From: Alphaproteobacteria bacterium
GTDB taxonomy: Bacteria > Pseudomonadota > Alphaproteobacteria > Rickettsiales > JABCZZ01
NCBI GenBank assembly: GCA_013289445.1
Contig: JABCZZ010000023.1
Coordinates: 1-20,187, forward strand
Length of the DNA: 20,187 bases
Reading direction: 5' to 3'
A program made the position numbers and the translations under genes. This document shows, piece after piece, positions 15,799 to 20,187 of this stretch. The number at the start of each line of letters is the position of its first letter. Positions within the stretch are counted from its first letter, which is position 1. The notes below the pieces were generated by a model. The model saw only the letters and a program-made list of their open reading frames with translations, had not been told where the DNA came from and ran no database searches.

Positions 15799-16887
15799 AT
15801 GAAACATTACCTCGACTATAACGCCACCGCGCCTGTGCGGCCGGAGGTTGTTTTCCGCATGCATGCGCTTGAAGGCCTTCCGCTAAACGCTTCCTCCGTG
15901 CATGCGTATGGCAGGCAGGCAAAAATGATTATTGAGGAGGCGCGCGCGGCCGTTGCCGTTGCGGTAAGCGCTTTTCCTGCCGAAGTGGTATTTACCGCGT
16001 CGGGCACCGAAGCCAATAATTGGGCGCTAAAAAGTGTAAGCGATCACAAGCTGATTGTTTCTTCTATCGAACATTCTTCGGTCCATAAGCCTGCAAAAAA
16101 TTCTGCGGTGCAATTTATTCCGGTAACACATGACGGGGTGCTGGACTGTGAAGCGCTTAAAAAGTTTTTACCATCTAAAGAAAAATTTCTGGTGAGCGTC
16201 ATGCTTGCCAATAATGAAACGGGTGTGATTCAACCGATTCGCGACATTGCTGATATTGTCCATACAAAAGGTGGCTTGCTTCACTGCGATGCTATTCAGG
16301 CGCTGGGGAAAATCCCTGTCGATTTCTCCCTGCTGGGCTGCGACCTCATGAGTATTTCCGCTCATAAAATGGGTGGGCCCGTGGGCGCTGCCGCGCTGAT
16401 TATCAAGAATGGTGTGGCTCTGCCCGCATTCTTTAGCGGCGGCGGACAGGAACTGGGCAGACGCGCAGGCACCGAAAATGTGCCAGCCATTGCCGGGTTT
16501 GCGCGTGCCTGCGAGCTGATAGATTTATCACAGATGCAAACATTGCGAAAATGGCTCAATAAGTTTGAAGACAGTGTATTGGAGAAAGCCGCGGTTATCG
16601 GCAAGTCTGCCGCACGCCTTCCCAACACGACCTGCATTAGCATGCCGGGCTTTAACGCCGAAGCGCAGCTTATCAGTTTTGATCTCGCAGGAATCGCTGT
16701 GAGCGCCGGTTCCGCATGTTCTTCCGGCAGGATTGAACCTTCCCATGTGCTGCGTGCAATGCAGATAAGCGATGACGTGGCGAGCACCGCCATTCGCATC
16801 AGTGCAGGCTGGAACACGAGCCTGCAAGACGTGGAGGCAGTGTCGGCGCAGTGGAATAAGCTCTTTTCCCATCGCCACGCGCTTTAA
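15799..16887 (+). CDS. Cysteine desulfurase, second NifS/IscS paralogue
   Basis: PLP enzyme releasing sulfane sulfur from cysteine. 362 aa, shorter than IscS and clearly diverged from the iscS that follows. Seen: [13 protein letters not shown] (5-17), [12 protein letters not shown] (67-78), [13 protein letters not shown] (134-146), the PLP lysine K190 in [26 protein letters not shown] (214-229), and the catalytic Cys loop [17 protein letters not shown] with C307. All catalytic residues are present, so it should be active. The short SSGR loop resembles NifS/CsdB-like or Rickettsia 'spl1'-type paralogues (from memory). It starts directly at the TetR stop (TAAATG). A dedicated partner or a tRNA-thiolation role is possible but not shown. 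Confidence 0.94.
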   Translation: MKHYLDYNATAPVRPEVVFRMHALEGLPLNASSVHAYGRQAKMIIEEARAAVAVAVSAFPAEVVFTASGTEANNWALKSVSDHKLIVSSIEHSSVHKPAKNSAVQFIPVTHDGVLDCEALKKFLPSKEKFLVSVMLANNETGVIQPIRDIADIVHTKGGLLHCDAIQALGKIPVDFSLLGCDLMSISAHKMGGPVGAAALIIKNGVALPAFFSGGGQELGRRAGTENVPAIAGFARACELIDLSQMQTLRKWLNKFEDSVLEKAAVIGKSAARLPNTTCISMPGFNAEAQLISFDLAGIAVSAGSACSSGRIEPSHVLRAMQISDDVASTAIRISAGWNTSLQDVEAVSAQWNKLFSHRHAL

Positions 16888-16940
16888 GTTAAGTATTGAA
16901 AAACCCCTCATTTTTTGTATACCAAGCACAGGACTAATAG

Positions 16941-16969
16941 TTGATAAAAATACTAGGTTATACTATACT
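16941..16969 (+). promoter_or_regulatory. Near-consensus sigma-70 promoter for iscS-iscU-iscA-hscB
   Basis: TTGATA (16941-16946), 17-nt spacer, TATACT (16964-16969): 5 of 6 matches in each hexamer at optimal spacing. The start is expected near 16976, giving a leader of about 15 nt to the iscS ATG. The spacer and flank carry two copies of ATACTA ten bases apart (16950-16955 and 16960-16965), on one face of the helix, which could serve a regulator. I see no clear IscR or RirA site. Confidence 0.65.
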
Positions 16970-16990
16970 CTGCTTCAAGAAGTGAAGGTT

Positions 16991-18220
16991 ATGAATAACA
17001 ATATAAATTTGAAGCTGCCGGTTTACCTTGATTATCAGGCGACAACGCCGATGGATCCGCGCGTGCTCGACAAAATGCTGCCTTATTTCCAGGGGAAGTT
17101 TGGCAACCCGCATTCACGCAGCCATGCGTACGGCTGGGAAGCGGAAGAAGCCGTGGAGATTTCACGCGGCCAGATTGCTTCGTTCATCCATGCGAGCGAA
17201 AAGGAAATCGTGTTTACCTCCGGCGCTACCGAGTCGAACAACCTTGCGCTCAAGGGTCTTGCCCATTTCTACAAGGATAAGAAAAAGCACATTATTACCG
17301 TGGTCACTGAGCATAAATGTGTGCTCGATTCCTGCCGCCACCTTGAACAGGAAGGCTTTGAGCTTACCTATCTGCCGGTGCAGAAAAACGGCATTCTTGA
17401 TCTTGATGTCTTGCGCGCCGCCATCAAGGACAGCACGCTCGTTGTTTCCGTTATGGCGGTGAATAATGAGATCGGCGTTATCCAGCCGCTCGAAGAAATC
17501 GGCCGCATCTGCCGCGACAAGGGCGTATTTTTCCATACCGACGCCGCACAGGCATTTGGCAAGATCCCGCTCGATGTCGAAGCGATGAATATCGACCTCA
17601 TGAGCATTTCTGCTCACAAAATTTATGGCCCCAAGGGTATCGGCGCGCTGTATGTCCGCCGACGCCCGCGTGTGCGCCTGGAGCCGCTTATCAATGGTGG
17701 CGGTCAGGAACGTGGTATGCGTTCGGGCACACTCTCTACGCCGCTGTGCGTCGGGTTTGGTGAGGCTGCTGCGATTGCCCGCAGCGAGATGGGCAAGGAC
17801 CTCGAGCATATCCGTCGTCTGAGCAATAAATTCCTCAAGGCGGTAATGGAAGAAGTGCCGGATGTGTATCTCAACGGCGACCGCGAAAAACGTTACCCCG
17901 GTAACATCAATCTGAGTTTTGCCTATATCGAAGGTGAATCGATGATCATGGCGATTAAAGACCTCGCCGTATCTTCGGGTTCGGCCTGCACCTCGGCGTC
18001 GCTTGAGCCGTCCTACGTGCTGCGCGCGCTAGGCGTCAATGAAGAGCTCGCACACACTTCCATCCGCTTTGGCATTGGGCGTTTTACCACCGAAGAGGAA
18101 ATCGACTTCACGATTCAGCTTGTTACCGGCAGTATCAAGCGCCTGCGCGAAATGAGCCCGCTTTGGGAAATGGTGCAGGAAGGCGTGGATTTAAGCAAGA
18201 TAGAATGGGCCGGACACTAG
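16991..18220 (+). CDS. iscS: Cysteine desulfurase IscS
   Basis: Supplies sulfur to IscU for Fe-S clusters and to tRNA thiolation. 409 aa, close to the usual 404. Seen: [13 protein letters not shown] (13-25), [14 protein letters not shown] (76-89), the catalytic TEHK with H108, [12 protein letters not shown] (156-167), [11 protein letters not shown] (181-191), the PLP lysine K210 in [12 protein letters not shown], and the active C333 in [20 protein letters not shown]; the C-terminus ends ...LSKIEWAGH as in IscS. The frame is open upstream to 16772, but that overlaps the previous gene and the promoter. The ATG at 16991 fits the family; an in-frame GTG at 16982 would add three residues. The GAAGG at 16984-16988 is too close to be an ideal Shine-Dalgarno for the ATG. 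Confidence 0.98.
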   Translation: MNNNINLKLPVYLDYQATTPMDPRVLDKMLPYFQGKFGNPHSRSHAYGWEAEEAVEISRGQIASFIHASEKEIVFTSGATESNNLALKGLAHFYKDKKKHIITVVTEHKCVLDSCRHLEQEGFELTYLPVQKNGILDLDVLRAAIKDSTLVVSVMAVNNEIGVIQPLEEIGRICRDKGVFFHTDAAQAFGKIPLDVEAMNIDLMSISAHKIYGPKGIGALYVRRRPRVRLEPLINGGGQERGMRSGTLSTPLCVGFGEAAAIARSEMGKDLEHIRRLSNKFLKAVMEEVPDVYLNGDREKRYPGNINLSFAYIEGESMIMAIKDLAVSSGSACTSASLEPSYVLRALGVNEELAHTSIRFGIGRFTTEEEIDFTIQLVTGSIKRLREMSPLWEMVQEGVDLSKIEWAGH

Positions 18221-18231
18221 GAGTTTAAGAC

Positions 18232-18633
18232 ATGGCATACAGCGAAAAAGTTCTCGATCATTATGAAAACCCGCGCAATGTAGGCGCGCTGGATAAAAAT
18301 GACGATTCCGTAGGCACCGGTCTGGTGGGCGCTCCCGCCTGCGGCGACGTGATGAAGCTGCAGATCAAGGTAAACGCTTCGGGCGTCATCGAGGATGCAA
18401 AATTCAAAACTTTCGGTTGCGGCTCGGCCATTGCATCGAGCTCGCTTGTGACCGAATGGGTGAAGGGTAAGTCGATTGACGAGGCGATGAAACTCAAGAA
18501 CACCGAAATTGCCGAACATCTGGCATTGCCGCCCGTGAAAATCCACTGCTCCGTGCTGGCGGAAGATGCCATCAAGGCCGCTATCGCTGATTACAAAGCC
18601 AAGCACGCGCAGGATATCAAACAGGCAAGTTAG
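18232..18633 (+). CDS. iscU: Fe-S cluster assembly scaffold IscU
   Basis: Scaffold on which IscS-derived sulfur and iron form [2Fe-2S] and [4Fe-4S] clusters. 133 aa. The three cluster cysteines are C37 (PACGD), C63 (FGCGSAIASSS) and C106 (HCSVLAED). D39 is present. LPPVK (99-103) is the recognition motif for the Hsp70 HscA, which implies that hscA exists somewhere in the genome although it is not in this window. AGGAG overlapping the iscS stop lies 8 nt before the ATG. Confidence 0.98.
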   Translation: MAYSEKVLDHYENPRNVGALDKNDDSVGTGLVGAPACGDVMKLQIKVNASGVIEDAKFKTFGCGSAIASSSLVTEWVKGKSIDEAMKLKNTEIAEHLALPPVKIHCSVLAEDAIKAAIADYKAKHAQDIKQAS

Positions 18634-18642
18634 GGTATTGCC

Positions 18643-18975
18643 ATGGCCAACCTGATCAATATCACCGCTGCCGCCTCCACCCGCATCATGGGCCTGCTTG
18701 CCGCGCGCGGCAAACCTGCTGCCGGCGTGCGCGTGGGTATTCGCACCAAGGGATGCTCGGGCCTTTCCTATACCGTGGAATATGCTGACGAAGCCGGCAA
18801 ATTCGACGAAGTCATCGATGCCGGCGCATTCAAGCTCTTTATCGATCCCAAGGCCGTCATGTTCCTGGTGGGCACTGAGATGGATTATATCGAAGAGAAG
18901 CTCAAGAGCGGCTTCACCTTCCGCAATCCCAATGAAAAGGGCAGATGCGGCTGCGGTGAATCGTTCCATGTATGA
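18643..18975 (+). CDS. iscA: A-type Fe-S carrier IscA
   Basis: Carrier that passes clusters from IscU to target enzymes, mainly [4Fe-4S] proteins such as LeuC. 110 aa, HesB/IscA fold. The three conserved cysteines are C38 (KGCSGLSY) and C102/C104 (GRCGCGESF). It starts 9 nt after iscU with a weak AGGG, and overlaps hscB by ATGA at 18972-18975. Confidence 0.97.
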   Translation: MANLINITAAASTRIMGLLAARGKPAAGVRVGIRTKGCSGLSYTVEYADEAGKFDEVIDAGAFKLFIDPKAVMFLVGTEMDYIEEKLKSGFTFRNPNEKGRCGCGESFHV

Positions 18976-19481
18976 CGCAGGATTTTTACTCCGTCTTTAA
19001 TTTATCCCCATCGTTTGATCTGGATCTGGCGGCACTTGAGAAACGCTATTTTGAATTGCAGCGCCAGTTTCATCCTGACCGTATGCTTGGCAAACTTCCT
19101 GCTGAGCGCCAAAGGGCGCTGCAAGCATCGATGACTGCCAATCAGGCATACGAAGCGCTCAAGTCGCCGTTGCAGCGCGCACAGCATCTGCTCGGCTTAA
19201 AGAATATCCATGTGGGGGGTGAGCAGGATTCAGTGAAACCATCGCAAGCGCTGCTTGTGGAAATCATGGAGCTGCGGGAAGTCCTCAGCGAAACCTCGAC
19301 AAAGCTGGCATTTGACATACTTACTCAGCGCACAGAACAAGATATTTCAAAAACCCAGCACTCCTTGAGCAAGGCTTTTGTGGGCCCGGACCTTCCACGC
19401 GCAGCAGAGCTCACGATTCGACTGGGATATCTTGAAAAGCTTGCGCAAGAAATCCGGCTTAAGAAGAAAGCGCTGTCTTAG
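18972..19481 (+). CDS. hscB: Co-chaperone HscB (J-protein)
   Basis: J-domain co-chaperone that brings IscU to HscA and stimulates its ATPase. 169 aa. The J domain (1-75) has [13 protein letters not shown] with HPD at 34-36 and [19 protein letters not shown]. The C-terminal helical bundle (about 85-169) for IscU binding is complete. It starts inside the iscA stop (ATGA). The normal followers hscA and fdx are missing. Instead the stop overlaps the convergent stop of a hemA fragment (19478-19480). Confidence 0.95.
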   Translation: MTQDFYSVFNLSPSFDLDLAALEKRYFELQRQFHPDRMLGKLPAERQRALQASMTANQAYEALKSPLQRAQHLLGLKNIHVGGEQDSVKPSQALLVEIMELREVLSETSTKLAFDILTQRTEQDISKTQHSLSKAFVGPDLPRAAELTIRLGYLEKLAQEIRLKKKALS

Positions 19482-19663
19482 GCGGCCTTGCGGATGGAAA
19501 GCCGGTCGAAGACCTGCGTTAGCGCAGCGGCCAGCCCGTCAATCATCGCATCCGTATGCAACGGGCTGGGTGTTAAGCGCAGGCGTTCGCTACCGCGCGG
19601 CACAGTCGGGTAATTAATCGGCTGCACATAAATCGAAAAATCATTAAGCAGCGCATCCGAGGC
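19478..19663 (-). pseudogene. hemA: 5-aminolevulinate synthase, C-terminal fragment only
   Basis: About 60 codons encoding the extreme C-terminus of ALA synthase: [19 protein letters not shown], then [19 protein letters not shown] and [17 protein letters not shown]. The [10 protein letters not shown]...RLR(L/I)TPSPLH block is diagnostic of ALAS. The family is about 400 aa, so over 80% is absent. Homology stops at ASD (codons 19663-19655), exactly where ctaA coding begins on the other strand. The same frame stays open to 19885 but there it is antisense to ctaA and not HemA-like. Without its catalytic domain this piece is not functional. It could be a true remnant, or half of a chimeric join. 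Confidence 0.88.
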
Positions 19664-19667
19664 GCAT
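19651..19667. other. hemA/ctaA junction point
   Basis: Minus-strand hemA homology and plus-strand ctaA homology meet here within a few bases (19655-19663), head to head at their broken 5' ends. A short direct repeat GCGCAT occurs at 19651-19656 and 19662-19667, which may be microhomology or chance. No insertion sequence, tRNA or long repeat is visible at the point. Confidence 0.7.
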
Positions 19668-20092
19668 TTGTTGCCGGGCTGCATGCCGGTCTTATTTATA
19701 ATACTTTTCCGCTGATGGACGGCCAATGGATTCCGGAGGGCCTTTGGACACAGGACAGCTGGTATAAAAACCTGTTTGAGGATGTCACTACTATCCAGTT
19801 TATCCACCGCATGATGGCGTATTGCCTTACGGTAGCAATTCCGCTGTTCTGGCTGACAGGGCGCAATAATCCGCATATTGCCCATCTTCTGCCCATTCTC
19901 TTTTCTATTTTCGTAATACAGTTTTTGCTGGGCGTACTGACATTGCTCTTTGTCGTGCCTGTGCCGCTGGCCTCATTGCATCAAGCCAATGCGCTCCTGC
20001 TTTTTGGCATCGCACTTACTATTGTGCACCGCCTTTTTATGCCGCTTAAAACCATCGCTTACGCTGTCGGCGGCAAATCAGTTATTGTGTAA
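19661..20092 (+). pseudogene. ctaA: Heme A synthase (CtaA/COX15), C-terminal part only
   Basis: CtaA oxidises the heme O methyl group to make heme A for cytochrome oxidase in the inner membrane. From 19661 the frame reads [21 protein letters not shown], then QWIPEGLW, the conserved mid-protein segment. FIHRMMAY carries a heme-ligand His. Hydrophobic segments around [30 protein letters not shown] and HQANALLLFGIALTIVHRLF follow, the last carrying the second C-terminal His (SLHQ). The N-terminal four-helix half and the loop before it are missing, so about 140 residues of a usual 330-360 remain. An ATG at 19715 could start a 125-residue product, but it would lack half of the enzyme. Confidence 0.87.
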
Positions 20093-20187
20093 CTATTTAT
20101 AAAATATAAAGTTATTGCAATTTCTTTGCGCCGGCAGCAGCGTTGCGAACGGTGGTGGATATATTGTGCAATTCCCTGTATAGGAGA
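20093..20187. other. Non-coding right edge, probably leader of the next gene
   Basis: AT-rich after the ctaA stop, then mixed sequence ending in TAGGAGA. AGGAG at 20182-20186 looks like a ribosome binding site for a + strand gene starting just past the window. In several alphaproteobacteria I recall ribosomal rplM-rpsI near here, but nothing in the window proves it. No confident promoter was found. Confidence 0.4.

Noticed and set aside
16904..16918. A-run/T-run around CCCCTCA after the first cysteine desulfurase as a terminator
   Set aside because: The only pairing would be A-T; no GC stem, so not an intrinsic terminator of normal type.
18217..18969. 250-codon open frame on the - strand opposite iscU/iscA
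   Set aside because: iscU and iscA on the + strand carry all catalytic cysteines and good spacing; the antisense frame is a by-product.
19664..19885. Continuation of the hemA frame upstream on the - strand
   Set aside because: It is antisense to ctaA coding sequence and has no ALA synthase similarity.
1..20187. CRISPR arrays, insertion sequences, phage or toxin-antitoxin modules
   Set aside because: No regularly spaced repeats, transposase, integrase or recognisable toxin-antitoxin pair was seen on either strand; the triple-HTH protein has no toxin neighbour.

Overview
This window looks like chromosomal DNA of an alphaproteobacterium with a base composition near 50% G+C (judged by eye). The evidence is the gene order ffh-rpsP-rimM-trmD-rplS-leuC-leuD-leuB-asd, a C-terminal piece of a 5-aminolevulinate synthase (HemA of the C4 pathway, typical of alphaproteobacteria), a single bifunctional RelA/SpoT protein, and an ISC iron-sulfur operon. 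The leucine and aspartate-family biosynthesis genes argue against a strongly reduced parasite, although the tandem cysteine desulfurases recall Rickettsia-like ISC clusters. I cannot place it below class level.

Layout. (1) 1-2085, + strand: a polyamine pair, the 3' part of a fold-III ornithine/lysine decarboxylase and a deoxyhypusine-synthase-like enzyme, separated by a strong hairpin. Bacteria lack eIF5A, so this pair most likely makes putrescine and then homospermidine. (2) 2092-10111, - strand: ffh, the ribosome/tRNA maturation block rpsP-rimM-trmD-rplS, then leuC-leuD-yciI-like-leuB-asd. Most of these genes overlap or lie within 15 nt of each other. A YciI-like gene sits inside the leucine genes. 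(3) 10180-10941, + strand: a tRNA-Lys(UUU) with a good sigma-70-like promoter, followed 23 nt later by a small SAM-dependent methyltransferase that has no visible ribosome binding site. (4) 10942-13089, - strand: rsh, the (p)ppGpp synthetase/hydrolase. It is divergent from a gene for an unusual protein made of three tandem Xre-like helix-turn-helix repeats with a 78-residue period. The 63-bp space between them holds a perfect 8-bp inverted repeat lying on a TATAAT box for rsh. (5) 14016-14984, + strand: hslO (Hsp33 redox chaperone). (6) 15079-19481, + strand: a BetI/TetR-type regulator, a second cysteine desulfurase, iscS with its own near-consensus promoter, iscU, iscA and hscB. (7) 19478-20092: a break. 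The expected hscA and fdx are absent. Instead, the last ~60 codons of hemA (- strand) are joined directly to the C-terminal part of heme A synthase ctaA (+ strand). Both genes have lost their 5' portions at the same point, so this is either a rearrangement scar or a chimeric join in the sequence.

How the genes fit together: the minus-strand block couples protein targeting and ribosome/tRNA maturation to branched-chain amino acid synthesis. The right half is a stress and redox neighbourhood of stringent response, Hsp33 and Fe-S assembly. The features most likely to be new are the triple-HTH protein with its putative operator over the rsh promoter, the TetR-type gene at the head of the isc operon, and the hemA/ctaA junction.
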